Assembly: GCF_000832305.1 (NCBI RefSeq)
Contig: NZ_CP010537.1
Location: forward strand, 1,116,001-1,180,000
DNA length: 64,000 nt
Direction of reading: 5' to 3'
DNA from: Cupriavidus basilensis
GTDB lineage: Bacteria > Pseudomonadota > Gammaproteobacteria > Burkholderiales > Burkholderiaceae
Below, one piece after another: positions 26,452 through 35,728 of the stretch. The position numbers were made by a program, and so were the translations under genes. Every line of letters starts with the position of its first letter. The first letter of the stretch is position 1. Under the pieces are notes generated by a model. That model saw only the letters and a program-made list of their open reading frames with translations. It was not told the origin of the DNA and made no database searches.

Positions 26452-27835
26452 GCCGCCCGTCCTTGCCAGCGGCTGGACGTTCCGCACGAATGCCAGACCA
26501 GCACATCACGGCACCCACCAGCAGCAGTGCTGCCGCGAAGCCGAGCGAGAGGTGCATGCCGCGCATGAAGGCTTGCGGGGCAGTGTCGTGCACCAGATAG
26601 CCGAACCCTGCCACGCCGAGCATGCCGCCTACCTGCCGCGCCGAGTTGAGGACGCCGGAGGCGATGCCCGCACGGGAGCCATCCACGGCTGAAAGCGTGA
26701 CATTGGTCATGGTCGGCACCATCAGCGCAATGCCGCTGGCGGCCAGCAGCATCGGCGGAGCGAGCTGCCAGTAGGGGCCATCGATGCGCACCGGCAACAG
26801 CATCAGGTAGCCCAGGGCGGCCAGGAGCAATCCCAGCACCATCAAGTACCTCGCGCCCATCCGCGTGATCAGGCGGCCGGCGAGCACGTTGACTGCCATC
26901 AGCACCGCCGTCATCGGGAGGAACGCCAGCCCGGTCTGCTGTGGCGACAGTCCCTGCTGAAGCTGGAAGAACAGGCTGAAGACAAAGATCTGGCCATAGT
27001 AGGCAAAATTCACGATCACACCGGCAAGCGACGCCACCCTGAACGCCGGGATGCGCAGTAGCGCCAGCGGCAGCATCGGCGCGGCACTGCGGGATTCGAT
27101 GCGGATGAAGGCGGCCGCCGATGCCAAGGCCAGCCACAGCCCCGCCTGCACCCAGGCGTGTCCCCAGCCGAGACGGCTGGCTTCGGTGACCGATGCGGTG
27201 AGTGCGGCCAGCGCCAGTATGGCTGCGCCTTGCCCGGGCCAATCCAGGCCGCGGTGGTGTCCGCTGCCATCGGCGGCGACATGGCGCAACGTCAGATACA
27301 GGCCAATCAGGCCCAGCGGCAGGTTGATCAGGAAGATGCTGCGCCAGCCGAAGTGGGTCACCAGCAGGCCGCCCAGCACCGGCCCGGCCGCCAGCGAGAT
27401 GCCGCCGATCGCACCCCACCAGCCCACTGCGCGGCTGCGTTGTTCGCGATCGGGAAAGGCCCGCTGAAGCATCGACAGCGAGTTCGGCACCAGCAGCGCC
27501 GCACCAATGCCCTGGCCCAGCCGGGCCATCACCAGCATCGCCAGGCTGCCCGCCGCGCCGCACGCCACCGACGTTAGCGTGAATAGCGCGAGCCCCATCA
27601 GGAACACACGCCTGGCGCCCAAGCGATCTCCGATCGCTCCGCTGGTCAGTAGCAACGCCGCGAACACCAGCGTGTAGGCGTTGATCACCCATTGCAGTCC
27701 TGCCACATCGGTGGCGAATCCTTGCCGCAAGGTATCAAGGGCGACGTTGACGACGCTGACATCCAGCAGGACGACGACGAAGCCGAGCGCAGCGGCCAGC
27801 AGGGTGGCCCGTTGTGCATTGGTGGTGGTGGGCAT
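26438..27835 (-). CDS. MFS drug-type efflux transporter (DHA2 family, EmrB/QacA-like)
   Basis: A 465-residue transporter with about 13-14 membrane segments. DHA2 motifs: LLDVSVVNVALDTL (motif D1) in segment 1, LQWVINAYTLVFAALLLTSG, GDRLGARRVFLMGL in the loop and GPVLGGLLVTHFGWRSIFLINLP (motif C). These proteins export drugs, dyes or organic solutes in exchange for protons. The ATG at 27835 (MPTTTNAQ) is 97 bases from the divergent LysR start, so that regulator probably controls it. The specific substrate cannot be told. Confidence 0.88.
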   Translation of the reverse strand: MPTTTNAQRATLLAAALGFVVVLLDVSVVNVALDTLRQGFATDVAGLQWVINAYTLVFAALLLTSGAIGDRLGARRVFLMGLALFTLTSVACGAAGSLAMLVMARLGQGIGAALLVPNSLSMLQRAFPDREQRSRAVGWWGAIGGISLAAGPVLGGLLVTHFGWRSIFLINLPLGLIGLYLTLRHVAADGSGHHRGLDWPGQGAAILALAALTASVTEASRLGWGHAWVQAGLWLALASAAAFIRIESRSAAPMLPLALLRIPAFRVASLAGVIVNFAYYGQIFVFSLFFQLQQGLSPQQTGLAFLPMTAVLMAVNVLAGRLITRMGARYLMVLGLLLAALGYLMLLPVRIDGPYWQLAPPMLLAASGIALMVPTMTNVTLSAVDGSRAGIASGVLNSARQVGGMLGVAGFGYLVHDTAPQAFMRGMHLSLGFAAALLLVGAVMCWSGIRAERPAAGKDGRQGAT

Positions 27836-27932
27836 GACATGGATTCCAACGATAGGATCCCCGGATGCTAGGTTGCAGACGTGTCTGCGTAAATTCCCTA
27901 AAATCTCCACCGAACCTGGAGAAAACGCACAG

Positions 27933-28808
27933 ATGCTCGATTGGGAAAATCTTCGTCACTTCCTGGCGGTCGCCCGCACCGGCACGTTGTCCGGCGCAGC
28001 GCGCGATTTGCAGGTGGATCACGCCACGGTAAGCCGCCGGCTGGCCGCGCTCGAAGCCGGGCTGCAAGCGCCTCTGGTTGAACGCTTGCCGCGCTCGTGC
28101 CGCCTGACGCCGCTTGGGGTGTCGGTCTTCGAGCAAGCCAAGACGATGGAAGCTGCCGCGTTCGCAATCGAGCGGCAGACGCGTGCCAGCCACGAGCCCG
28201 TGAGCGGCAAGGTGTCGCTCAGTGCGCCACCGGTACTGACCACGCATCTGCTGGCCGGCCGGCTGGCGGATTTCCGCGCGGCTTATCCGGGTATCCGGCT
28301 CAGCGTGTCGGCGCAGGCCCGCGCGGTGTCGCTGACACGCCGCGAGGCGGACGTAGCGCTACGCCTGGTTCGGCCCAGCGAGTCGAGCAGTGTGGTGCGC
28401 AAGTTGGGGCAGATGCCATTTGCCTTGTACGCAAGCCTCGACTATCCGGCATTGCGCAATCCCCGCGACTGGACCTTTATTGCCTACGATGCGCAGTTCG
28501 CCGACATGCCGCAGCAGCGCTGGCTGCTGGAGCTGGCGGGGCCGCGGCCTGTGGGCTGCGAACTCAGCGATATCAGCAGCCATTTCGCCGCTGCCCGTGC
28601 GGGGGCGGGCGTGGCAGGCCTGCCTTGCTTCCTGGGGGATGCCGATGCGGGCCTGGTACGGCTGGAGCACGAGGGCGCTGCATTCTCGCGCGACATCTGG
28701 CTGGTGGTGCACAGGGACCTGCGGCGCTCGGCCCCCGTGCGCGCGGTGATGGACTTTCTTAGCGAGGTAGTGGCCGGGCACGGCGCATTTGGATCCGCTT
28801 CGGAGTAG
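27933..28808 (+). CDS. LysR-family transcriptional regulator
   Basis: A 291-residue LysR-type regulator: the winged helix-turn-helix is at about residues 3-62 (MLDWENLRHFLAVARTGTLS, LQVDHATVSRRLAALEAGL), and the co-inducer domain starts near 90 (VSGKVSLSAPPVLTTHLLA). The DHATVSRR form is typical of the group that regulates a divergent transporter or oxidoreductase. It is transcribed away from the MFS exporter and is its likely regulator. Confidence 0.9.
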   Translation: MLDWENLRHFLAVARTGTLSGAARDLQVDHATVSRRLAALEAGLQAPLVERLPRSCRLTPLGVSVFEQAKTMEAAAFAIERQTRASHEPVSGKVSLSAPPVLTTHLLAGRLADFRAAYPGIRLSVSAQARAVSLTRREADVALRLVRPSESSSVVRKLGQMPFALYASLDYPALRNPRDWTFIAYDAQFADMPQQRWLLELAGPRPVGCELSDISSHFAAARAGAGVAGLPCFLGDADAGLVRLEHEGAAFSRDIWLVVHRDLRRSAPVRAVMDFLSEVVAGHGAFGSASE

Positions 28809-28905
28809 GCACGTGGTAGGCACATGGACTCTCAAACGGCAGCTTGGGGCCGGCTTGATCCATGACGAGCAGGCGGCGGCTCATCCTCTGCCACAAACGG
28901 CAGGA

Positions 28906-29103
28906 TTATTTCCCGGGTTCTCCGACATAGTTCAGGGGCACCCATTCATATTTGTTTCCCGCTCTTCGAATGTGCCCCAAGCCGGGGAAGGCGATGTGGG
29001 CCGCACCTACCGTGTAATGTGCTTGTCTGCCGCAGGTAAAGCGCGCATTGCACTGCACAAAAAATTTGCCGGATTTCAAGATACGCGCCATAAAAAATGA
29101 CAT
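28906..29103 (-). CDS. Possible small protein, unrecognised
   Basis: A 65-residue frame (MSFFMARILKSGKFFVQCNA at its start) with a balanced, protein-like composition, two cysteines and a Gly/His/aromatic-rich end. It fills part of a 396-base gap between the LysR and fatty acid hydroxylase genes. No family is recognised and no ribosome binding site is evident; AAAAAATG-A-CATTTTTT at 29092-29108 overlaps its start. It may be a real small gene or chance. Confidence 0.3.
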   Translation of the reverse strand: MSFFMARILKSGKFFVQCNARFTCGRQAHYTVGAAHIAFPGLGHIRRAGNKYEWVPLNYVGEPGK

Positions 29104-29204
29104 TTTTTGCCATAATAACGACCGCTTCTGACCAGTCTCTGACCCGTTCCGGCAAGGGGTAGGTCAATCGTTTGTCGGCCGTAAGGCACTTTTTTGAATG
29201 GCGC

Positions 29205-30329
29205 ATGGAAGAACAAATCACCGTCTACGCTTTCCCGGTATTCCTGCTATTGATGCTGGTGGAGCTGGGCTACGGCCTGTTCGTCGGTCGCAATACCTAT
29301 CGCCTAAGTGATGCGCTCAGCAACCTGAGTCAAGGCTTGCTAAGCCAGCTGGTGGCCAGCGTCAGCCAGCTCTTCCAGATCGGCCTGTATATCTTGACGT
29401 GGCGCCGGGTGGCGCTGTTTCCCCATGCCGGCCTGTGGGGCAGTGTCTGGGGCTGGTTGCTGGCGATCGTGATGTTCGATTTCTGCGACTACTGGCTACA
29501 TCGGGCCGGGCATGAAAGCGCGGTGTTCTGGGCCGCCCATGCCGTGCATCACCAGAGCCAGGATTTCAATCTGTCCACCGCGCTGCGGCAGGAGAGCACC
29601 GTTGCCTTCCTGGGATGGCCGTTTTACTTGCCGATGGCGCTGGCTGGAGTTGCACCGCAGCAGTTTGCGCTGGCCGGCCTCGTCGTGCTGCTATACCAGT
29701 TCTGGATTCACACCGAGCACATCGGCAAGCTGGGCTGGTTTGACCGGGTGTTTTCCTCGCCGTCCAACCATCGTGTGCATCATGCGGTCAACGACCAGTA
29801 CCTGGACAAGAACTACGGCGGGATGCTGATCATCTGGGACCGGCTGTTCGGCACGTTTGCCGAGGAAGCAGAGAAGCCGGTGTATGGTACCCGCACCCCG
29901 CTCAACAGCTGGAGTCTGCTAGGGGCGGTGGCTTCCGGCTATGTGCCCCTGTGGCAGATGGCGCGCCGTGCGCCACGCTGGCAGGACAAGATCAAGGTGT
30001 GGTTCAAGGCGCCGGGCTGGCTGCCGCCCGGCGTGAGCGATGATAGTGCGCCCTTTGACTTGGAGCGTGCACGCCAGCGCTTCGATCCACCGCTGGTGGC
30101 CGGTGCCGCGCCAGTGGCTCTGCTGCAGTTCGCTCTGCTGATGGCGGCCGGTGCCGGCTATCTGTGGCAAAGCGATGCGATGGGCAGCGGCCTGCTGTGG
30201 GGGCTGGCACTGCTGCTGGTCACCGGTCTGGCTGGTCTGGGCGGCCTGCTGCAGGGGAGGTTGCGGCCACGCAGCCTGCTGGGGCTGGATGTGCTGCTGT
30301 TGCTGCTGGCCGGATTGCTGCTGCGCTGA
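29205..30329 (+). CDS. Sterol desaturase / fatty acid hydroxylase family protein
   Basis: A 374-residue di-iron membrane enzyme. The histidine clusters are seen as HRAGH (near residue 96), HAVHH (near 109), HTEH (near 167) and NHRVHH (near 185), with membrane helices around them and three more C-terminal hydrophobic segments (about 290-370), an extension beyond the core domain. Family members hydroxylate or desaturate lipids using O2. The ATG at 29205 is preferred over a TTG at 29172. No linked pathway genes adjoin, so the lipid substrate is unknown. Confidence 0.85.
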   Translation: MEEQITVYAFPVFLLLMLVELGYGLFVGRNTYRLSDALSNLSQGLLSQLVASVSQLFQIGLYILTWRRVALFPHAGLWGSVWGWLLAIVMFDFCDYWLHRAGHESAVFWAAHAVHHQSQDFNLSTALRQESTVAFLGWPFYLPMALAGVAPQQFALAGLVVLLYQFWIHTEHIGKLGWFDRVFSSPSNHRVHHAVNDQYLDKNYGGMLIIWDRLFGTFAEEAEKPVYGTRTPLNSWSLLGAVASGYVPLWQMARRAPRWQDKIKVWFKAPGWLPPGVSDDSAPFDLERARQRFDPPLVAGAAPVALLQFALLMAAGAGYLWQSDAMGSGLLWGLALLLVTGLAGLGGLLQGRLRPRSLLGLDVLLLLLAGLLLR

Positions 30330-30350
30330 CTGGCAACCAGTCGCCGATTC

Positions 30351-30406
30351 GCCAAGTGGCCAAGTGGCCAAGTGGCCAAGCGGCCAAGCGGCCAAGCGGC
30401 AAAACG
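30351..30406. repeat. 8-bp tandem repeat, seven copies
   Basis: GCCAAGTG three times, GCCAAGCG three times, then a diverged GCAAAACG, directly after the fatty acid hydroxylase gene. A short variable-number repeat in non-coding DNA. Confidence 0.8.
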
Positions 30407-30457
30407 GCTGGGCAGCCCATGGCTCTGCCTATAAGCATCTTGCCGCATGCGGCGGGC

Positions 30458-30649
30458 TCAGGCCCCGCAGGCTGATTTCATGAAATGCCGCAGCAGCGTG
30501 CGTTCGCGCTCCAATAGCGACAGCATATGTTCAAGCCCGGCAATGTGGTCAAACAACGGTGGCGCGATCACCACCATGGCGTCCTTGCCCGCGCCGGCCA
30601 GCTCTTCCAGCGGCACGCACGTGCAGCGCCGCCATCGATAGGCGATCAT
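30458..30649 (-). CDS. Possible small protein of unknown function
   Basis: A 63-residue frame beginning MIAYRWRRCTCVPLEEL with a hydrophobic AMVVIAPPLFDHIAGL segment and a leucine- and arginine-rich helix (HMLSLLERERTLLRHF). Composition looks coding, but no family is recognised; an in-frame start 33 bases upstream is possible. It lies between the fatty acid hydroxylase and ParB-like genes, on the latter's strand. Confidence 0.4.
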   Translation of the reverse strand: MIAYRWRRCTCVPLEELAGAGKDAMVVIAPPLFDHIAGLEHMLSLLERERTLLRHFMKSACGA

Positions 30650-30754
30650 CACGGGCCTCGGTTCAGGCGAGCAGCACCACATCGGCGCGCTCTCGACCTG
30701 CGCAGGTAGTGCTTGAGCCAGGACGCATGCACCCGCTCACCCGATAAGAGTGCC

Positions 30755-31579
30755 TCACGCAGTCGCCAGCCCGCCGCGGGCCTCTGCGAGTGCAACCGTC
30801 AGGTGCTGCACCTTCTTTTTCAGCTGATCGCGCTCTTCTGTGAGCTGTGCCACCAGTTGCGTCAGGCGATGAATTGCCAGTTGATCGGGGGTGGCGTCGC
30901 TGGGTGGGGGCACCGGCTCAGGCTTGGGTGGCACGCGGGCCTCGCGCACCTGTCTCGCCACCTGGCGCAGTTCCTTCTTGCCCCCGGCAACCGCCGCTAC
31001 CTGCTTCTCGCCAGGCAAGGAGGCTACGGCAGCCGCAGCATTGATGGAAATCACGCCCGCCTTTACCGCGCTGACCAATTCGGGCGCAGCGGTCTTCTGG
31101 ATCTTTTCGATCTGGCCAAGTGTCGCACTGCTCACCCGCGCTGTGCGCGCGACGGCCTCGCGAGTCAACACGGCATCGGTCCCGGATTGCAGGGCGACTT
31201 CAGCCCCGGCAGGCTTTGCAGGACCCGGCTGGGCTTGGGCTTGTGCTTGTGCCAGACGCGCGGATACGATTTCCTTCTTCCGCAATGCGAGTACACCGCG
31301 CTGGAAATCCGATACGCTGCGCCGCCCGAGGTGATTGTCGATCATCCACAGGTGCACGTCCTCCATGGACTGGAACGTCTGGTTTTGCACCGTATTGAAC
31401 GGGACGCCGTGCTTCTGGCAGATGCTGTAGCGGTTGTGTCCGTCCACCAGGAGATCGCCCCACAACACCAGTGCATCGCGGCACCCTTCGGAGAGCAAGC
31501 TGCGTTCTAGTGCCGCGTATTCGTCTTCTGTCAGTGGATCGATATAGGCACGGAGGTCTTCGTTGATAGTGATCGTCAT
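30755..31579 (-). CDS. ParB/RepB-like nuclease-domain DNA-binding protein
   Basis: A 274-residue protein with an N-terminal ParB/Srx-like domain (about residues 10-95; LVLWGDLLVDGHNRYSICQK resembles the ParB GERR-type motif region) and a central helix-turn-helix-like segment (LTREAVARTARVSSATLGQI). An Ala/Gln repeat (AQAQAQAQ) and a proline-rich linker precede a C-terminal coiled coil (about 235-265). No parA partner or replication gene adjoins, so it is unlikely to be the main partition protein; it may be an orphan regulator or plasmid relic. Confidence 0.7.
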   Translation of the reverse strand: MTITINEDLRAYIDPLTEDEYAALERSLLSEGCRDALVLWGDLLVDGHNRYSICQKHGVPFNTVQNQTFQSMEDVHLWMIDNHLGRRSVSDFQRGVLALRKKEIVSARLAQAQAQAQPGPAKPAGAEVALQSGTDAVLTREAVARTARVSSATLGQIEKIQKTAAPELVSAVKAGVISINAAAAVASLPGEKQVAAVAGGKKELRQVARQVREARVPPKPEPVPPPSDATPDQLAIHRLTQLVAQLTEERDQLKKKVQHLTVALAEARGGLATA

Positions 31580-32056
31580 GGGTCAAGCGGAAAAGGTAGG
31601 GCGGTAGTGTACACACTGCTAGCCATTCCAAGACGTGTATGCCGCGCCGAGTGCTACCTGCCAGGCGACAGCCGACCTGCCGGCTGGGCGGTGGCTAACG
31701 GCCAGTACAATGTGCGCAAAATGCCATGTGCGTAAATCGCCACACTCGAAAATCGGCCGCCGTATCGTCGAGCCCGAGCAGGAAGTCAGCCAGATGTCGG
31801 ATCAGCACGCTCATGCTCAACTGGTTCGGAGCCAAATCGCGTATGCTTCGCCCTGTCTCGCCCGGGCGCAGGAAGGTCTTGCGTCCGTAGTTTCCCTATG
31901 CATGCCTCTGCGGTGGGGTTGCCGATTGCCACTGCCATGCCGAGGCTTGCGGGGTTCAATGCCAGCTAGAACGGGCACACTGACATGACCGCACTTCCTG
32001 ACAGCATCCCGACCGGTCAACGACCAAGGTCTATCCTGTACCTCTACGGCTGACCA
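31580..32056. other. Intergenic region, no gene seen
   Basis: About 480 bases between divergently transcribed parB-like and diguanylate cyclase genes. Open frames present here lack protein-like features. It should carry both promoters. Confidence 0.4.
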
Positions 32057-33199
32057 ATGCTGAACCTGGACCTGCGCTCCATGTCGGTGATGACGGGGAT
32101 GATCAATATCGCCCTGGGCATCGTCCTGCTGGCCTTTCGCCGCGCCTATCCCGCCTCTATCAAGGGGTTGCTACCCTGGGCGCTGGCACCGCTGCTTTGC
32201 GCGCTTTCCACCGCCTTCTATGCGATGGACGGGCAGTGGCCGGCCGTGCTCGTCGCACTTGGCGGCAACGCGCTGCTGCTATCGGGCTGCGCACTGTTCT
32301 ACTTCGGCAGCCAGCGCTTCTACGGGGTGCCCTGCACCTGGAAATGCTGGCTCGCCCTGGGCATTGGCTGCCTGGCTGGCATCACGTGGTTCCTGCTGGT
32401 CCAACCCGACTACCGGATCCGCGTGTTGCTGCTGACCGCGGTGCTAGCTGCGATATGCCTGACCCATGCGCGGCTGACCTGGGAGCACGGCCGGGGATTT
32501 GCGCCGCGTTTCATGGCAGGTGTCCTCGCTTTCCAGGGGCTGGCCTTGCTGATGCGGGCTGCGACGACGATTTTCCAGGATGCCGCCGATACTTCGCGGT
32601 TTGCCCCTTCGGCTATGCAGGCCGCGTACATTGCGGCGTATTGTTTCGCGTCGCTCTTCGTCTGCCTTGGACTGCTCCTGACTGTGAGCGAGCGGTTACG
32701 CGCGCAGTTCGAGTACCTGGCGCAACGCGACGACCTGACGGGAATCTTGAGCCGCCGCGCTGTGCTGCACGCAGGTAGCAATGCACTGAGGAACCGGCGC
32801 GGCGGCCAGCCACTGTCGTTGCTGCTGATGGATATCGACCACTTCAAGCGCATCAACGACCAGCACGGACACCTGGTCGGTGACCGCGTGCTGGCGCATT
32901 TCGCACAAATCGTAGGGCGGGCGCTGCGCCACACGGACCATCTCGGCCGTTTTGGCGGCGAAGAGTTTGTCGTGCTGCTGCCGCATACCGGCATGGAGAC
33001 CGCGCTTGTCATGGCCGAGCGCGTGCGCCAGGCAGTCGAGCAGCAATCGGCCGTCGCGGGGCAGCCCGCCTGCACGGCAAGCCTGGGGTTGGCCAGCATC
33101 GAAGCCGGGGAAGCGACCCTTGACGAATTGCTGGCACGGGCCGATTCGGCGCTATATCGCGCCAAGGCTGAAGGACGCAATCGTGTTGAGGCAGGCTAA
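32057..33199 (+). CDS. Diguanylate cyclase with multi-spanning membrane sensor
   Basis: A 380-residue protein: six to seven membrane segments over residues 10-215, then a GGDEF domain to the end. The active-site loop is GGEEF near residue 299 and the substrate motif is DIDHFKRINDQHGHLVGD near 258. An intact GG[DE]EF predicts synthesis of cyclic di-GMP from two GTP. No RxxD inhibitory site is obvious just before the active site. The membrane sensor resembles MHYT/7TM-type domains but is not identified. It appears to be a single-gene unit controlling motility or biofilm. Confidence 0.9.
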   Translation: MLNLDLRSMSVMTGMINIALGIVLLAFRRAYPASIKGLLPWALAPLLCALSTAFYAMDGQWPAVLVALGGNALLLSGCALFYFGSQRFYGVPCTWKCWLALGIGCLAGITWFLLVQPDYRIRVLLLTAVLAAICLTHARLTWEHGRGFAPRFMAGVLAFQGLALLMRAATTIFQDAADTSRFAPSAMQAAYIAAYCFASLFVCLGLLLTVSERLRAQFEYLAQRDDLTGILSRRAVLHAGSNALRNRRGGQPLSLLLMDIDHFKRINDQHGHLVGDRVLAHFAQIVGRALRHTDHLGRFGGEEFVVLLPHTGMETALVMAERVRQAVEQQSAVAGQPACTASLGLASIEAGEATLDELLARADSALYRAKAEGRNRVEAG

Positions 33200-33446
33200 G
33201 CCGTGACTCCCTCGGTTCTGTGGGTGCCCCGTCTGCTTGGGCGGTGGCGCTGACGGATGAAAGACCGGGCGATATCCCAGGCTGGCGATGGGGCGGGCCT
33301 GCAATGACATGGAAGACAAACCGGGCGCCAGCATGCGATCATCGATACCCTCGGATTTCACGTAAAACCACGTGCCATGCCGGTGGCAGACAGGGGTGTT
33401 CGCTCTGCTGCCAATCCCCAACGCCAGCGAAGGAAGACGCGCGCTC

Positions 33447-34538
33447 ATGACGCAACAAACCACTTTCAGCCTCGAACCCAACCCGAACGCGCTCGACGCG
33501 GCCACGCGGGATGCACTGATGCGCGACCCCGCGTTCGGCCGCGTCTTCACCGACCATATGGTGACGATCACCTGGCGCGAAGGACAGGGGTGGCAGGACG
33601 CCAAGGTTACCGCCCGCAAGCCGTTCTCGATCGATCCGGCGTGCTCGGTACTGCACTATGGCCAGGAGATCTTCGAGGGCATGAAGGCCTATCGCGGCGC
33701 GGATGGCGCCGTGACGCTGTTCCGCCCGCTCGAGAACGCGCGCCGTTTCCAGGCGTCGGCCAAGCGCATGGCCATGCCGGCGTTGCCCGAATCGCTCTTT
33801 CTGGAAGCGATCGAGCAACTGGTGCGGATCGACCAGGCCTGGGTGCCGCACGGCTCGGGCAGCCTCTACCTGCGTCCTTTCATGTTTGCAAACGAGGTGT
33901 TCCTCGGCATCAAGCCCGCCTCCGAATTCATTTTCTGCGTGATCGCCTGCCCGGTGGGCCCGTACTTCAAGGGCGGCGACAAGGCCGTCTCCGTCTGGGT
34001 ATCCGAGAACTACACGCGCGCCGCGCCCGGCGGCACCGGCGAGGCGAAGTGCGGCGGCAACTATGCCGGCAGCCTGGTCGCGCAGAACGAGGCCACCGCG
34101 AACGGATGCGACCAGGTGGTCTTCCTGGATGCCGCCGAGCACCGCTGGGTGGAGGAACTCGGTGGCATGAACATCTTCTTCGTGATGGACGACGGCACCC
34201 TGGTCACGCCGCCTCTTAGCGGCTCGATTCTTCCTGGCATCACGCGGGCTTCGGTGATCGAGCTGGCCAGGGAGATGGGCATGGTGGTGGAAGAGCGCCG
34301 GTATTCGTACCCCGAGTGGGAGGCGGATGCCAAAAGCGGACGCCTGGCCGAGGCCTTTGTCTGCGGAACGGCGGCGACGCTGGTGGCCATAGGCGAAGTG
34401 CGGTCCGCGCGCACGCGCTTCGCGATCGGGAACGGCACCGCCGGCAACACCGTCAAGGTGCTGAGGGACCGGCTGGTGGAGATTCAGCGCAACCAGGCCG
34501 CAGGTCCTGCCGGCTGGGTCCATCACGTCGCTCTGTAA
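33447..34538 (+). CDS. ilvE: Branched-chain amino acid aminotransferase
   Basis: A 363-residue class IV PLP aminotransferase of the longer (type II, eukaryote-like) group, which transfers amino groups between Leu/Ile/Val and 2-oxoglutarate. The PLP lysine should be K201 in GEAKCGGNYAGSL; other motifs are LHYGQEIFEGMKAYRG and LSGSILPGITRASVIELA. The open frame begins at 33372, but the ATG at 33447 (MTQQTTFSLEPNP) matches the family start. It is monocistronic, convergent with an IclR gene. Confidence 0.93.
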   Translation: MTQQTTFSLEPNPNALDAATRDALMRDPAFGRVFTDHMVTITWREGQGWQDAKVTARKPFSIDPACSVLHYGQEIFEGMKAYRGADGAVTLFRPLENARRFQASAKRMAMPALPESLFLEAIEQLVRIDQAWVPHGSGSLYLRPFMFANEVFLGIKPASEFIFCVIACPVGPYFKGGDKAVSVWVSENYTRAAPGGTGEAKCGGNYAGSLVAQNEATANGCDQVVFLDAAEHRWVEELGGMNIFFVMDDGTLVTPPLSGSILPGITRASVIELAREMGMVVEERRYSYPEWEADAKSGRLAEAFVCGTAATLVAIGEVRSARTRFAIGNGTAGNTVKVLRDRLVEIQRNQAAGPAGWVHHVAL

Positions 34539-34686
34539 GGGTGCCTTGCGGCGCGCTTGCCGAGACGCTTACGTTCGGGCTTGCCTGATCTGCCGCCTGG
34601 CAAGCGGCAGGCCAGACCGGAAGCCATCGCACAGTCTGGATGCTAACCTCGCTGCGCCATGCCGGCCCCGCGCCAGCCGGCGGCCG

Positions 34687-35595
34687 TCATGCTGGCTCCG
34701 CGCTGTCCTCCATCCCGCATGACGCGCTGATCTTCTCGATCAGACCCAGCAGGAGCGGTGCATAGCGCGCCACATCACGCGGCTTTTCGCTGGGCTTGTG
34801 CGGGAAACTGATATTGAGTCCGTACCACTGGTGGTCCGGCCCGCGGAACGCCGCGCCCACGGCGGTCAGGTGACCCGGCTGGTAATTGGCGCTGCAATAG
34901 CCTTGTGCCTGGGCTTGGGCAATGCCACGCGACAGTTCCTCGTGCAAGGCCGGCCATTCGCCGCCGGCCTTCTCCTCGATCCGTGCGAGGAACTGGTCGC
35001 GCACGCCGGCCGGCACCGCAGCCAGCCACGCCATGCCGATCGAGGTCAATTCCATGGGAACGCGCGTGCCGGGCGCTACGCGCCGGGTGCGCGATACGCT
35101 GTCGCGGCTGTGGCGCACCGCGGCCAGGTAGACCATGGCGGTCTGGTCGGGCACGGCCAGGCCGACATTGACCTTTTCCGCTTCGGCGATCTTGCGCATC
35201 AGCGGTAGCGCGATATCGGGCACCGCGGTGGCGTGGTGGAAGGCGTCCGCCAGGCTCACCACCACGGCCGCCAGCCGATAGGCGCGCTCGGTGGCGTCGT
35301 AGCGCAGGAAGCCGCTGTCCACCAGCGAGCGCGTGAGGCGGCTGACGGTCGGGCGCGGCAGGCCGGTGCGCGCTGCCAGGTCCGCATTGGTCAGGCTGGA
35401 AGAGCCGACGCGGAACGCGCGCAGCAGCATCAGGCCACGTTCGAGCGACTGACTGCCTTCGGTCTGCCGCGTGAACCGGCCGGTACTGTGCGTGAGTTCG
35501 CGGCTCGAAGGCGGTTTGGCGCGCGAGTCCGGGTGGGAGCCGAGGCCGGAAGCGGGGTTGGAAGCGGGGTCGGAACAGGGGTGCGGATCAGGCAT
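34687..35595 (-). CDS. IclR-family transcriptional regulator of the acyl-CoA operon
   Basis: A 302-residue IclR protein with a 45-residue N-terminal extension, the winged helix at about 50-110 (SLERGLMLLRAFRVGSSSLT, ARTGLPRPTVSRLTRSLVDS) and the effector domain beyond 120. The ATG at 35595 is used; the frame upstream of it would cover the operator. It is divergent from the enoyl-CoA hydratase gene, with a perfect palindrome between, so it probably regulates the operon at 35729-40014 and itself. Confidence 0.88.
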   Translation of the reverse strand: MPDPHPCSDPASNPASGLGSHPDSRAKPPSSRELTHSTGRFTRQTEGSQSLERGLMLLRAFRVGSSSLTNADLAARTGLPRPTVSRLTRSLVDSGFLRYDATERAYRLAAVVVSLADAFHHATAVPDIALPLMRKIAEAEKVNVGLAVPDQTAMVYLAAVRHSRDSVSRTRRVAPGTRVPMELTSIGMAWLAAVPAGVRDQFLARIEEKAGGEWPALHEELSRGIAQAQAQGYCSANYQPGHLTAVGAAFRGPDHQWYGLNISFPHKPSEKPRDVARYAPLLLGLIEKISASCGMEDSAEPA

Positions 35596-35641
35596 GTGGT
35601 TGGCCGCAGGCCCGCCAATCCAGCATCGGGGCGCTGCAAGT

Positions 35642-35660
35642 AATTTCGGTATCCGAAATT
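35642..35660. promoter_or_regulatory. Palindromic operator between divergent IclR and hydratase genes
   Basis: AATTTCGG-TAT-CCGAAATT, perfect 8-bp arms with a 3-base spacer, in a 133-base divergent promoter region. This size and place are typical of IclR binding sites. Confidence 0.68.
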
Positions 35661-35728
35661 GTAGTGTAGCGCGGGGATCCGCATCGGCGAATACTGGGTG
35701 CCTTTCCACCCTCCCGGAGCCCTTCGCC

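Noticed and set aside
30351..30406. The tandem repeats as a CRISPR array
   Set aside because: Units are 8 bases and contiguous with no spacers; nothing in the window has repeat-spacer structure or cas genes.
30151..30483. Open frames spanning the 8-bp repeat
   Set aside because: They arise from the repeat and from the shadow of the hydroxylase gene end; composition is repetitive.
31635..32020. Open frames on both strands between the ParB-like and cyclase genes
   Set aside because: No similarity, no ribosome binding site and unlike coding composition.
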